Source: Clarkia xantiana subsp. parviflora
Lineage: Eukaryota > Streptophyta > Magnoliopsida > Myrtales > Onagraceae
Length of the DNA: 64,000 nucleotides
Assembly: GCA_036873135.1 (NCBI GenBank)
Contig: JAPTYO010000001.1
Location: forward strand, 45,780,774-45,844,773
Reading direction: 5' to 3'
Positions within the stretch are counted from its first letter, which is position 1. Each line of letters starts with the position of its first letter. Shown here piece after piece: positions 1 through 12,235 of the stretch. Under the pieces are notes generated by a model. That model worked only from the letters and a program-made list of their open reading frames with translations, had not been told where the DNA came from and ran no database searches. Made by a program: the position numbers and the translations under genes.

Positions 1-914
1 TTCCATTTTTCATCTTCTTTTTCTCGATATAAATAAATTTAATTTCCAATTTTATTATTTATCAGGAAAAATCTTTGAACATCTATTAATCCGAAATTCT
101 AACACCATTAATTTTTTATGGAAAAAATCGCCACTAATTTATTTAATTTCATTCATTAAGTAAATGGTTAATTAGTTAGCATCTTGTTAGCAGAACTTTG
201 TAGGTTTGATAATCTTTTAGCTTAATTTTTCTTTAAAAAAATTGCTAATTGGACTTAAATAAAGCATAGCAATATACTAACTTCGTCTAGTTAGTATTTA
301 CTGTTAAATAGTAACAAGAATTTGCATATTGCTTGTATTCTTACTTTGTTTTCCATGCAAATCGCTAACCGGACTTAATGACTTATTGCTACCTGAACAT
401 TGTGAAAATCTATAGTTTCCTAGCTGCACTTTTACGAATTTACAATCTTTCAATATAATTTTGATAATACGTGAAGCACACGTGCACAACTCCATTATTA
501 TTTAATAGGAGATTAAACAAGACTAGCAAACTACAAATTTACATTAGTGCAACTCATAATTTGTCAACTATACAAACCGTCCCAATTTTTTTTTTTCCTT
601 TCAAAATCTCAAAGTTTAGTTAGTAAGTGTAATTAACCGTCTGGTAAGTAATAATAATAATGGAAACAAGATGCATGCGAATCTTATTCCATACAAATTC
701 TATAATTATTTATATATTATAGTATTTGTCTTTTATTTTCACCAAATATTTAGTATTTGTCGTGGAGGATTATAAAAATAAAATTCGCCGTCTCTCTCTC
801 TCTCTCCTACCACGTACACAGAACCAAAAGTCTCCCATCCTCATGTATATCTTCTTCTACTACTCCCCACTAATTAAAATAAGATCCCGTTTCTGCAAAA
901 TACAGTGAAACCCC
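1..914. other. AT-rich intergenic DNA and upstream region of the SMR-like gene
   Basis: No supportable gene lies here; the short open frames have no recognisable domain. Just upstream of the SMR-like gene there is a TA-rich stretch at about 703-722 that could serve as a TATA region, and a CT-repeat pyrimidine patch at about 790-806 of the kind common in plant 5' leaders. The promoter assignment is inference from position. Confidence 0.4.
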
Positions 915-1334
915 ATGTCTGAAGAAGATCAGCCTCGAATTCCCCAGCAGATTTTTGACCCACCGCCATCATCAGAGAATCCAAAGAAGCTTATTTCTGC
1001 ACAGACCCCCCACGACGATCAAATTAACCAATCGCCGGAACCATCGCATGATCGTAACGACGACGACGGCGACAAGCGGCCGGAAGAGGATTGTTTCCAG
1101 ACACCGACGTCGAGCGAGCACAGAATTCCGACAGTGCAGGGATGCCCGGCGCCACCACGGAAATCGCGGCCGAAACGGAAATTAGACGACGCCGATCGGA
1201 TGCCGCCGTTTATGGAAGAAGGACGGCGAGAAGAGGTAGAGTCCTTTTTTCGGGTTAATAATGACGATGACGTTTCGGAGCGAGAATCTAGGGTTAGGTC
1301 TCGTTCTGCTAAAAGGAGGTGCCGGAGCATATAG
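915..1334 (+). CDS. SIAMESE-RELATED (SMR)-like cyclin-dependent kinase inhibitor, 139 aa
   Basis: Small single-exon plant CDK inhibitor of the SIM/SMR family. These nuclear proteins bind CDK-cyclin complexes and promote the switch to endoreduplication, often under stress. The family hallmark is seen at residues 60-87: C60, then TPTSSEHRIP (62-71), then a Cys-Pro and PRK-rich segment (77-87). A TP phosphosite lies at T63. A second conserved acidic/aromatic motif, EEVESFFR, lies at 106-113 and resembles the CDK-contact motif of this family. The C-terminus is basic (RSAKRRCR, 130-137) and may act as a nuclear localisation signal. The N-terminal 55 residues are Pro/Asp-rich and probably disordered. 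Length is typical of the family (about 70-140 aa), and intronless structure is also usual. The ATG is the first in-frame one after the CT-rich leader. The SMR motif makes the family call strong; which numbered SMR it matches cannot be decided here. Confidence 0.87.
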   Translation: MSEEDQPRIPQQIFDPPPSSENPKKLISAQTPHDDQINQSPEPSHDRNDDDGDKRPEEDCFQTPTSSEHRIPTVQGCPAPPRKSRPKRKLDDADRMPPFMEEGRREEVESFFRVNNDDDVSERESRVRSRSAKRRCRSI

Positions 1335-1362
1335 TAATATTTGTAAATCAACTATAAGTAAG

Positions 1363-1383
1363 TATATATATATATATATATAT
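1363..1383. repeat. (TA)n microsatellite in the 3' flank of the SMR-like gene
   Basis: An uninterrupted TA dinucleotide run that begins about 30 bp after the stop codon, so it is probably within the 3' UTR. Confidence 0.85.
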
Positions 1384-3330
1384 GTTGGATTAGACTTTAG
1401 TACCAGAACTGGGTGAGTGAGAGTTTTCCTGCTGACAGGTACTATATATGTGTTAGCTTAGCTCCATTTGGGAACGATATACACAGATTCTTCTTGTCAT
1501 TAGTTATCATGCATGCATGTCATTTGTGAAGGTATCAATTTTCGAGATTTTGTATGTCTATTTTACCGAAATATACTAATATGAAAATGCAATTTCTTTT
1601 GTATGTATCTAATATAGTGTAGAAATTTAACGTTTCATCCATTAACTATAAATTTCAGGTTTAAAACCTGTAGGGCTGCTCCGACGCGAGTAAGAATTAT
1701 TGTAGAGGTGAAGCAAACATGTTACTGAATTGTCTTCCTTAGTTTAGGGCATTTAAACTGGTCTGACTCTACTAGTTTGGAAATGGTCTGAAACTAGACC
1801 GTTTATAATCAGTCCTGATCGATTCCAAATGGTTCAGTTCTCAAAGGTAAGCCAGTACTAAAACGACGAGTCTAATCAATCGAACCGAAATCGATTTTGG
1901 AAGTCTTTTATTTTTATTAATAGAAACCACTAAAACGGTTAGAAGCGAAATTAACCCAGTTCAAAACTGTTTTCACAATAGTTCTAATTTTTTTTTTTTT
2001 TCCAAATACAATATATTTCAAATTGATCATTACAAATCGGTTCTAACCAGAGCTAATGATGCAGCGTGATGGGAATAGATGGATCAAAGACTCGTTGATT
2101 TGAAAGGGGAAATCGACAATTTGTTGGATAGAGGCGCAAAAATTCGTTGATTTAGAAGAATACCGAAGAATTGACGCAGGGTGGAGGAAAATCTCAGTTT
2201 TTTTTTTCATATATCAATAATCTAAATGTAAAGAAGGCTAAACATATCTTAAATACTAAAAATAAAAACCCTTGCCCTAGGTAAAAATCCGAAATTTGCA
2301 AACAGACTCTAACAAAACCGACAAATTACAAAAAAGACTGACAAAAACATAAAACTGCAATTTCGACCACTAAACGAAGGAATTTGGCCTAAAAACATCA
2401 AACCCCATAATTTACTATGAGTCTTGCTCAAATCGCCGTTTCTGCATGAAATATAGTACTAACTTGTCAAAATCCGACATTTCAAGATTTTCCACATCAG
2501 CTAATTTAGTAAATGTTCCACTATTGGATCATAACTGATTAAGACAATTTGCCGGGTAAGAATCAGGTTGTATCGGTCTGATACCCATACATATCCTTTC
2601 TGATGGTCCTTAGAAGTTAGAACACCCACAAAAAAAAAGGTATTTCAAACGAGGTAGCTAACTTTATTAATATATCAAGCCAGAAAAATATCGTGTTTTT
2701 TTATCCTATAAAATGTCGTGTTTAGATAAATGGATATTTGAATTTCCGCTCTCTTTTTGTTCTTTGTTAAACAATGATGCTCTCTGTAATCTGTCTCAAA
2801 CTTGAGTTTTTTTTTTTTTTTCATTTGAATAAATAAAGTTATTTTATTGGCAAAAAACAAATGGTTGTGTTTTTTATAATAAAATACGAAAGTGAATAGT
2901 TTCCTAAATATTAGTTGGACGCCATTTTAATTTTTAAGTGTCAGGGAAATATCTTCTTAGCGGCGATCATTAAACCTGCTTATACAGAGTTAGAAGCCCA
3001 AAGGTTCGCTCAAGCAGCCCATAAACCATAGTTTATAGGCCCAATATATTTTGTCCATCAGATTACCCAAATGGATTTCGGCCTAGCTAGTAATTCATTA
3101 ACGCAGCACAGAGAAAATAAAGACTTCATTAATTATTTTCTATCGTTAATTTTCTTGATCGTATTCGATCTATTCTTTTTTTCACGGAGTTGAGAAATGT
3201 AAAGTTCAATTTTTGAGGTTTTACGCTAACTTACCAGCGGAATATAATTTTATCATGAGAGATAATTGTATTTGTCCATTGTAAAGGTCAAACACAACCA
3301 CTAAACCGAATTATACGGTGAAATTGTTGA
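1384..3330. other. Intergenic, no gene seen
   Basis: AT-rich DNA without a supportable reading frame. The segment around 1740-2060 has several short CCGGTT/AACCGG/CCAGTT-like motifs, reminiscent of decayed hAT subterminal sequence, but no ends could be fixed. Long T runs occur at about 1989-2001, 2199-2208 and 2807-2821. Confidence 0.4.
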
Positions 3331-3886
3331 AAACTGATATTTTTACTTAAATAAATTGTAAGTTTGAAACCGATCATGCACCTCTACAAATATAAAAATC
3401 ACATCTCAGATTTCTTGTTTTGGAAAATGAATAGTCTTTTTTTGCACCCAAGCTTATATTTCATCTGCATTATTTGCACGCAGCTATGCGTAATGCAGAT
3501 GCACATCAACTAATTTGACCCTTTGAGGTTCAAATTGAAGGAATGTGCAACAAGATCAGGGGTAAAATATGTATACACAGTAAATTATTAAGGTCTTATT
3601 ATAAAGTATGTTATGTCCAAGGTTGGCCTATTTAAAAATGATAAAATATGAGTCATATTGGTTGATTTTCGTGTTAAAAAGTTCTTTGTTTAGTGAATTT
3701 TTTTTATATACATGTCACTCATACAGTAATAGACATTGAAAAAAAATTTGTTAATTGAATTAACAAACAACATTTTTTATTTATTCCTTATTTACTGCTC
3801 GCGAATTAATTTTAACATTCTGCTATTACGATAGTTTGACTACAGACGACTCTCCAAACCTAAAACTGAATGTCAATTTCGAACTA
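3331..3886 (+). repeat. Dispersed ~0.6-kb repeat, copy A (inverted relative to copy B at 22478-23091)
   Basis: Read in reverse complement, this segment aligns along most of its length with 22478-23091. Examples are the block around 3355-3405 (ACCGATCATGCAC...) against 23010-23060, and the block around 3800-3870 against 22490-22580. Copy B carries extra sequence in the middle. The identity of the element is unknown, and no coding capacity is visible. A shorter, more diverged part of the same family is at about 35680-35800. Confidence 0.7.
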
Positions 3887-3940
3887 ATTTCGTCATGACC
3901 CCAAATGTTCGTTCCATACAACCAATAAAACCATAGTTAC

Positions 3941-3962
3941 TTTATTTATTTATTTATTTATT
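3941..3962. repeat. (TTTA)n microsatellite
   Basis: About five tandem TTTA units. Confidence 0.8.
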
Positions 3963-4076
3963 ATATACATGTATTTTTTTCATGTCTAACCTAGTGAACG
4001 CAAATTATATATTGTTTATATATATTTCTTTACATATACCAACGTTTTTTATACTATAATATAATATTGTTTTTAG

Positions 4077-4078
<2 letters not shown>

Positions 4079-4125
<47 letters not shown>
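4079..4125. repeat. (AT)n microsatellite, about 46 bp
   Basis: Uninterrupted AT dinucleotide run that directly abuts the first copy of the 270-bp direct repeat. Confidence 0.95.
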
Positions 4126-4128
<3 letters not shown>

Positions 4129-4396
4129 CTTATGTGGCGGGTTATAGTCTTCCGGAGACAAACTGTATAGATTTTCTATTTAAAAGAAAACTTTTAATTA
4201 ATTTGTTTCTTTAAATTGCGTAATGACTAAAATAGGAGATAATAATGCTTCTTAATTTTCAGTCGATCAATATTATATATCTAAATTTATAGAACCCCTA
4301 TTAAATTCTGATTAGATTAGGAAACGGTGACAGGGCTAACATTCCACGTGTCGGTCAGAGGGCTTCCGATGCCGAATTAATATAATATAGTAGATA
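4126..4396 (+). repeat. 270-bp direct repeat, copy 1
   Basis: Closely similar to 5327-5596. Shared blocks include GTCTTCCGG, AACTGTATAGATTTT, the CACGTGTC/GTCAGAGGGCTTCCG block and the AT-rich end AATATAATATAGTAGATAA. Each copy is preceded by a simple-sequence run, (AT)n here and (TAA)n for copy 2. This suggests a short retroposed or otherwise mobile unit whose class cannot be named. Confidence 0.75.
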
Positions 4397-4970
4397 AGAA
4401 TATAATTTATGAGTGGTAATAAAATCAATAAATTAAGTTGACTTATTTTGCTAATAGATTAAATTTTGTTTAGGAAAAAATCTTGAATTTAGAAGTGATT
4501 AATTGTAACTTAAGATTCCAAAGATAAAAATATATTATATTTATTTATATTGATTAATCTATGGAGGTGAACATTCCATTATATTATCTAAATTCTAGTA
4601 GAAACCGTAGATCTAACAACTTTAGAAATTTTATATTGGACAATCCAAATTAAAAAAAATTATAACATGGCAATACAATATGTATTATTATTTGGTGAAC
4701 GACATTTAGTTATTATGTATATATATTAACCTTTTTTGTTTATTATTATTCTATATATATTTTTTTAATATATTAGTGTTTATGGATACTATATATTCAC
4801 TTATAAATCTAAAACTTTAGAAAAAAAAATATTTAATAAAATATATTTTCTAAAAAAAAAAATATACATATAAATTGACATTTTTTGTGCAATATATATA
4901 TGTATTGTAGACTTGTAGTTATAGATAATTGTAATTAAATAATGCTAATATAATATTTGAATATATATTA

Positions 4971-5067
4971 CATAGTTTTTTATTTGATTTATATTTATGC
5001 ATTATGATTAATTATATACATAGTTTTTTTATTTGATTTATATTTATGCATTATGATTAATTATATA
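4971..5067 (+). repeat. Tandem duplication of a 48/49-bp AT-rich unit
   Basis: Units at 4971-5018 and 5019-5067 are identical except for one extra T in the T-run of the second, which indicates a recent replication-slippage-type duplication. Confidence 0.9.
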
Positions 5068-5255
5068 CATGTATATTATATATGATATATTATTTATTTA
5101 ATTTATTTAATATTTATATATATTATATTTTTTTATTATATATTTTCTTATAATATATATTTGTAGAGTTTAATTTGTCTTTAATTTTTTTCAATACGAA
5201 AAATGCACATATATTTTTATACGGTATATATATACATTATTACAATATGTATATA

Positions 5256-5263
<8 letters not shown>

Positions 5264-5303
<40 letters not shown>
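5264..5303. repeat. (TAA)n microsatellite, about 13 units
   Basis: Uninterrupted trinucleotide run, about 24 bp upstream of the second 270-bp repeat copy. Confidence 0.95.
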
Positions 5304-5304
<1 letters not shown>

Positions 5305-5326
5305 TTGTTTATTTTTCTATAAATGT

Positions 5327-5596
5327 ATTGCTTACATGGCGAGCTATGGTCTTCCGGTACCAAACTGTATAGATTTTGAATTTAAAAGGAAACTTTTAAT
5401 TAATTTGTTTCTTTAAATTGCATAGAGACCAAAATAGGAGAAAAAATACTTCTTAGTTTTTAATCAATCAATATTATGTATCTAAATTTAGAGAACCCAT
5501 ATTAAATACCGATTAAATTAGGAAATGCTGACTGGACAAACCGTCCACGTGTCAGTCAGAGGGCTTCCGGTACCGAATTAATATAATATAGTAGAT
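5327..5596 (+). repeat. 270-bp direct repeat, copy 2
   Basis: Second copy of the repeat at 4126-4396, in the same orientation and about 1.2 kb apart. It ends with the same AATATAATATAGTAGATAA-type tail. Confidence 0.75.
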
Positions 5597-5931
5597 AATA
5601 GATAGTAGATTAGTTAATTATATATATGTTAATATTTTTTTTAAACATCTTTTAGCCAAAAAAAATTTGTCTTATTAATTTTTTTTTGTCTTATTTGTTT
5701 CTCATTTATTATTATATAATTATTATTATTATTTATTTAATGTAATAAATTTGTCTTCTACCGCAAGGAAACTTTTTTCTTTGTTTAGCTGGACAGAAGG
5801 ATAAAACTGAAAACTGAAAAAAAAAAAAAAAAGTCCATTTTGAGAAAAGTGACAGGAAGGAGTCTTTCGATTTCCGAGGTCGTCTGGCAGTTCTGGCTGC
5901 ATTGCCAGCTTTGTGCTAATTCCTGTGTGGC

Positions 5932-5939
5932 TGTGTCAC
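5932..5939 (+). repeat. hAT target-site duplication, left (TGTGTCAC)
   Basis: Identical to 12715-12722 on the other side of the element. Confidence 0.92.
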
Positions 5940-6825
5940 CAGTGTTATCAGAACCAGACCGGACCGCCGGTTCTACCGGGTACCGGACCCTTAGCCGGTC
6001 CGGTTCTTTAAAAAGACCGGCAAGGAAGCGAATCGGGTTCGTTAGCCGGTTTTTTCGAGAACCGGCCGGTTCTGTGCGGACCGGGCGGTTCGCCGGTCCG
6101 CCGTTCGGCATTAAAAAAAAAATCTAAAATGCTAAAACGGCAGTGTATTGCAGTTGCAGAAGCAACTACCGACTAAATTACAGAGAATAGAGAACTAGAG
6201 AAGAGAACAAACAAACAAGAACCCTATAGCTGGAGAAGAGAATAGAATCGCAGCGGCGTAGCTCTCGGCCAAAATCGAAGTCGTCTCAGGCCAGCTCAGT
6301 CGCCCGGTCGCCCCACGCCGTAGTCTCACTGCAGCCTCGTCGCAGTCTCACCGCATCCTCGCAGCCAATCACAGATTTGCAGGTATGACCTTAGAAAAGT
6401 ACATCCGAAGAACAAGTGATGGTTTCATCGTGCCCGTGCCCGTGCCGACCACCGCGCCTTAGCCACCACGCCGTCGCCATTCAGGACTTGCTTAACTTAT
6501 TTCTTTCACGGCAACCTTCCTTCTTTCTTTCACGGCAAACACTTAATGAAAGGGATAGAGAAGATGGTAGAAATTGGGTGGGGTGGATTGGGGACGAGAG
6601 GGAGGGAGAGATAAGTGAGAGAGAGAGAAAGGAGAGAGATGAGGGAAAGAGATGGGAGGGTGGGGACGAGGGACAGATAAGGGAGAGAGAAGATAATGGT
6701 GGGATGAGACAGAAGTGAGAGAAGATATAGGGTGAGTTGGTTCTACTCGAGTATTTATGGCATTTCTTATAATTCCGATCGGACCGGCTTCGATCCGGGT
6801 TTGATCGGAAGAACCGGGAACCAGA

Positions 6826-7252
6826 TGTAAGAATATATATTTAATGTTACAATATATATTCTAATTATGTGGCCAGATAATATTAATGAGTATAGATATA
6901 TTGAATAATGTATTATATTATATTATATCAATGTATATCTTTATGGTATGATTTAATCTAGACCGTTCGATTGGCTACTCGATGGACGTACCTGATTAAA
7001 GATTAATATTATAAACGGTCCTCTCTCCCTGCCAGTGATAAAGAAAGAGATTAAGAGCAGTTCTCCATCAACTGGTCTCTGACAGAAGGATGGACAAGGG
7101 AGAGAAGTAGAACCGTTCTTCAGAGAAACGAATCGTCAGTCTAGGAAGAACAGAGGAATCGAGATCAGTACCGGGTAAGTCATTCCTCACTATACTTTAA
7201 TCCTCATAAAGCATGATTAAGATCCTGACAATTAGGGTTTGTAAATCTTACA
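6826..7252 (+). repeat. 5' LTR of the LARD
   Basis: 427 bp, TG...CA ends. Compared by eye with 12236-12667 there are about six substitutions and one 5-bp indel in a TTATA run, so roughly 98-99% identity and a fairly recent insertion. Confidence 0.92.
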
Positions 7253-7254
7253 TG

Positions 7255-7266
7255 TGGTATCAGAGC
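7255..7266 (+). other. Primer binding site TGGTATCAGAGC
   Basis: Matches the 3' end complement of initiator Met-tRNA used by many plant LTR elements. It lies 2 nt after the LTR. Confidence 0.9.
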
Positions 7267-8490
7267 ATGCGTTGTTGATCATGTTTTATGTCAGGATTGT
7301 AGATCCGGTTTGGGTTTGATTCGTAATCACCTTAATTGATTCAAAGCCTTACGAACTGATGTCGAATTGCTTTCACGGTTACGAATTTTTTGTTTTTAAA
7401 GCAGTTATTGCTTTTGTTAACCAGTGGATTGTTAATCGGTGGAAATTCCATGTTTCTTAGAATTATTTACGGTTTACTTTTATCTACCTTTCATCGGAAT
7501 CGGTACCAGATTTCTTCAATTGATGGGACGGTTAAGATGTCTTCAATGGGTGGAATACTTGTTTAACCTAATTTTCCCAATCATTAATTGATAAATCTAT
7601 TTTGAAGAAATGAATCAGTAAATTGGTTGTGGTCTAATTACTATCGGTAGAATTGTTAATGCCGTCTGTCACTTTCTGCTCCATTTAACTGAATAAAGCT
7701 ATTGATGATTTGATTAAAACCAATTGTCTTGTTGAGGATTGATTTATGAAATCGAGATTGACTTTCCCTTCATGGACATTGGTTAGAATTCATGCTTAGC
7801 CAACATTCTTTTATAATTAAAGACTTGAAACTCAAATCAGAGTTTTATTCTTGTTCACCCACTCAATTGCACGGTGGGATTTTCTTGTTTCATTGATATT
7901 TTCAGTATGTTGTGGTCCTGATTTGAGTTGTATCTATTAAGTATTGTCCGATGCAAATATGTATGAATATGTATAGCAACTGAATTGTTGTTCACAAACT
8001 AATTAATTATAGAATATTTACATATGAATGTATGGTCATTTATCCATAATAGTGATGATTTTGGATATACTAATGATAATGACAAGTTACTAGTATTAAT
8101 GATACCATGAAGAGTACTCTCATGTGTCTATGAATTGTAAAGTATGATGATGTTATTTATGCGTGATGGATGAATGAGATTGACATATTGGATTATGTGG
8201 TTCTAATTTGAAGTTAAGTGTTGATCATGTTTCAATAATTAAAGATTTTGTATGTTTGATTAAGCATGAAATCAGTTATTGCATGAAGGATTACTTGCAT
8301 TTGTTCCCTTATTAATTGCTTCCGCTTATCACTAAGGAAAATCACAGTTTTATGGTGTAAAATCATTAATTTTATGGGTTAAAATTTTATTTTAGCCAAA
8401 TCTAATGCTTTCTTTAGTGATGTTTCAATACTATGATGATAACCATTATGATATCTGGTTATATTGAAATATTACTTTAAAGCCTATATG

Positions 8491-8720
8491 CATGACTTTA
8501 TGTTTAGTTTCTAATCAACAAAGTGATTGAACTAGAATGATAATGTTATGAATGAATGAGGCATTTACGATCATCATGACTTTATAGTTAGTTTCTAATC
8601 ACCAAAGTGATTGAACTAGAATGATAAGGTTATGGTTTAATGGGACATTACTATCATCATGACTTTATAGTTAGTTTCTAGTCACCAAAGTGAGAGAACT
8701 AGAATGTGTTGTCATGCCTA
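8491..8720 (+). repeat. Imperfect tandem repeats (~84 bp x ~2.7) inside the LARD
   Basis: Three successive blocks start at about 8491, 8575 and 8658 with CATGACTTTAT and share a segment like CACCAAAGTGATTGAACTAG. Diverged half-units with CACCAAAGTGGCTAA continue at about 8770 and 8887. A second family, with TTGCCCAAATGTCGATTATA, recurs at about 9181, 9263 and 9365. Confidence 0.8.
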
Positions 8721-10480
8721 AAGAAAGTCAATTATTATATGCATGAACATATAATTTTAAGTAGGTTATTGCCACCAAAGTGGCTAATCTAGAATGTTTA
8801 TTTGTTCATGCGCATAATAGAATAGTAATGTCTAAAGAAAGATCAATAATTATGTGCATAAACTTGTATTTTAAGTAGATTATTGTCACCAAAGTGGCTA
8901 AGAATATTTATTTGTTTCATGCATTGTATTTATCCATGATAATAACGAAATGCCTATTACTGTATACATGATTGGATAAATTGACATTTACAGGTTACTA
9001 GAATTTTAGAATTTGCCCAAAGGTGAATCGCTTTCTATAACCGGTAATCATGATGGGATAATTAAGATCTTTTGGTTCTATATATTTGTATATCCAAAGA
9101 TAACTTATATATTTAACTGGAGATTTTCTTTAATTGTCCAATAATGTATGGAATTGAATTAAGATTCGTGTATTATAATCGTTGCCCAAAGGTCGGTTAT
9201 AATATACATTGATAATTTCCAAATAATGTTATGGCATTTACTTAATGATAGTGTATTATAGTCGTTGCCCAAATGTCGATTATAATATACTCTTATTGAT
9301 TATCTGAATCTATAATAGCTTATTTCCTAATTGGCATTTACTTAATGATAGTATATTATAGTTGTTGCCCAAATGTCGATTATGATATACTCTGAATGAT
9401 TACCTGATTCTATATTAGCTTATTTTATGAATGAGCAAGTATGTAATTTGCAGCTATTATAGTTAATTCGCATGTATGTTATGTTATTGTGTTTAATAGG
9501 TTTGACTTTCAAAACTGTTGTAAGTCAGGTTCCTCTAAAGTTACTAGGTCCTGACTTAACACAATTAAATAGTATCCTTACGGGTACACAACTTAAGTAG
9601 AAAATCAAATCATAAAGTATAAACACGATATAACAAAGTAAATCTTAAGTTAATGCAAATAATTTTGGTTTATTCCACAAACAATAAATAAAGAAAGTTA
9701 TGAAGTTTTGTGGATGAAAGAACAAATTATGTAATAAGTCACTCGTATGTACAAACTTACAGCCATTAAGTTTTGAGTTGTAGAGTTTGTAGAAGTTTGA
9801 GTTGGCTAACTTATGGAGCAAGATTAAAGACCTTAAGGATGACTAGAGACAACTCAATATTTATGAGAGCACTACAAAGTGTTCATTATGTGATATTGAG
9901 TTAGCTCGTATGTTTATGAAGAATAAGGAAGTCACACGTCAACCATGCATAAAGGAGTGCTGCTAAAAGGTTAGTGCAATTGTTTTCATACATGAATAAA
10001 ACGATATATTTCGTATATCTCGCTTATTGCATGATTATTTATACGGAAAATTAATAAGTGTCAAGAATAGGGGGATAATTTGTATATCTTCTTGAACTTA
10101 TGAATTTATGTTTATTTTCCGTATTATGTTTTAATGAAGTTATTCACGTTTATTAATGTTATGACTATATCTATTTGCTTAAGAAATTAGATAGAAATGT
10201 GAAAACTCATAATGTTTAATATGTGTGGTGACTTTCATGAGAAATGTATAAAAGTATGATATGACATTTAGTTCATTAGTAAGACTCATCAAAAGAACAT
10301 GTCATATATTTGTATATACTATGTTATACATTTATGAAAATAGTATTGTGGGAAATATAATCGGACTTTGAAAGTTACAGTTAAGAGTTAGACAAGTAAA
10401 TCTTATTTACCCATTAATGACATTAAGTTGTGGATGTATGAGTTAAGTCTGAGATCCCATAAAGGCAGTTCCAACCTTTT

Positions 10481-10544
10481 ATAGATCTGTGCGTTGGAAG
10501 GGAGCTTGGTTATATAGATCTGTGCGTTGGAAGGGAGCTTGGTT
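10481..10544 (+). repeat. Exact 31-bp tandem duplication inside the LARD
   Basis: 10481-10511 and 10514-10544 are identical (ATAGATCTGTGCG...), with a period of 33 bp. Confidence 0.92.
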
Positions 10545-12224
10545 AAGACACCGTTATGTCTGAGGTTGTCTAATAAAAGTAAAGTAAATGTTTATGATCC
10601 ACATTAAAGAATGGATTCTTGAATGAAATGTTTACTCTAGAGTAACATTAAAGATCCAAAGGGTATAAAGACTTACTTTCTTAACTGAAGTCCGAAAATT
10701 GTAGAAACCAGTTATGTTAATCTTAAGAATAATGAAATTAGTGGGAGTGTCTGAATAATAAGATATGGATATTATGGTAAATGATAGACATTGTCTATCT
10801 GTATGAATACATTATTCACATGGATTGGAATATAGTTCCATCAGTTGAATGAAAATTTCAACATAAGGGATAATGTTCGAAAGACATGATACTTCATGAA
10901 GAAAGAAAAGTATAATCATCTGATAAAGTTAAATCAGTTAGAATAACATTAGGAAAACTTGTTATTCTGGAAGTTGGTTTACTTGTAGGATTCAGATATT
11001 AGTAAATATTTTTCGGTTTCATTCCCAAAATATATTATGTTATGAAGTATATATTTCTCAATTAAAGAATATTGTCATTTTAGAAATCAATTTATAGGAT
11101 AAAATAAATATTCTCAAGAATGGTTTAGTAAGTGACTTTATAGTTGTATGAACCGTAAGATTAGTGGGAGTATGCAGATATTTTACCTGTATAATTGATT
11201 ATTTCTTGCTCAAATTAAAATGATTATATATTATGATTCTCTCTGAAGTTAAGTTGAAAGTTAATGTGAGAGAAAATTTATGTGACTAAGATTAAATAAA
11301 AAATTTAATCTAGTCACAGTTACAGTTGGATTGTCTCAGAAAGCTCACATTTGAATGATCTTAAAGAGGGAGTATAGTTCTCGAATGCTGCAAATAAAGT
11401 CCTAATGCACCTACAAGAACATGTGAATGCATTTATGTTCATGTAGATTCAGATTTAAGGGATATCGTGACAGTTGAAAGTCCACTTTCAATTATTTGTT
11501 CCTTTTATGTGTTGGAACAATATTATAGAAAAGTGGTAATTATCTGTCGTTATCAATAATGTAAAGTAATGTTTTAGCATGTTTTATCATGCATTAATGA
11601 CTGTGGGACTTATTTCAGGGCTTGAGGTTGTCGACACCGTTACCAAGTCGCTGGAAAATTTATCGTAATAACGCCACAGTTATTTCTTCGTCAAAACGAC
11701 AAGCATTAAAAGGTGCAAACTTATGGAATGAAAGTTTATTGTCGTTAAGAAGAAAGTTCAGAAACAAGAGTGTCTGTCAGCATAATGGCCAAGCTGACAA
11801 TGATGTATTTAAATGAATGTTTACAACTAATGACATTAAATAAGCATGCAAATAATGGGTCTTAGTTGTAAAGTTGATGATGATGATGTTTGACACTCTG
11901 AGCTCAATGATATGTTTCTGACTCCAATGTTTTCCTGTTAATTATGATTGTGTACACATAAAGTTTATGATAACGGGAAAACCTTATGCAAAGCCTTACT
12001 CGGACCCTAATGTGTTTATATATATTACTTACAGGCTTATGTTTGATAAGATGTAACTGTCGTGGTATATGGAAGGGACTATGCTGCTTAAATAAATGTA
12101 TGATCGCCATAACCCGCATTTACAGATTATTGAATGTAAGTGATTATGATGAACGGAAAGATTAGATTTTACGCGCGCCTTATGTTATTCCAAAAAGATG
12201 TAAGACTTATGTGATTATCTGGCC

Positions 12225-12235
12225 AAGTGGGAGAA
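12225..12235 (+). other. Polypurine tract of the LARD
   Basis: AAGTGGGAGAA directly upstream of the 3' LTR. Confidence 0.85.

Noticed and set aside
1019..1351. 110-codon minus-strand frame over the SMR-like gene
   Set aside because: Shadow of the SMR-like coding region on the opposite strand; no domain.
5785..6127. Overlapping ~100-codon frames on both strands at the left hAT end
   Set aside because: They are translations of the CCGG-rich terminal region of the hAT element and run across its border.
6416..6718. 100-codon plus-strand frame inside the hAT element
   Set aside because: Made of GAGA-type low-complexity sequence; no similarity to a transposase.
11622..11816. 64-codon frame inside the LARD as a gag or pol remnant
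   Set aside because: Isolated, and without any retroelement motif; flanking frames are full of stops.
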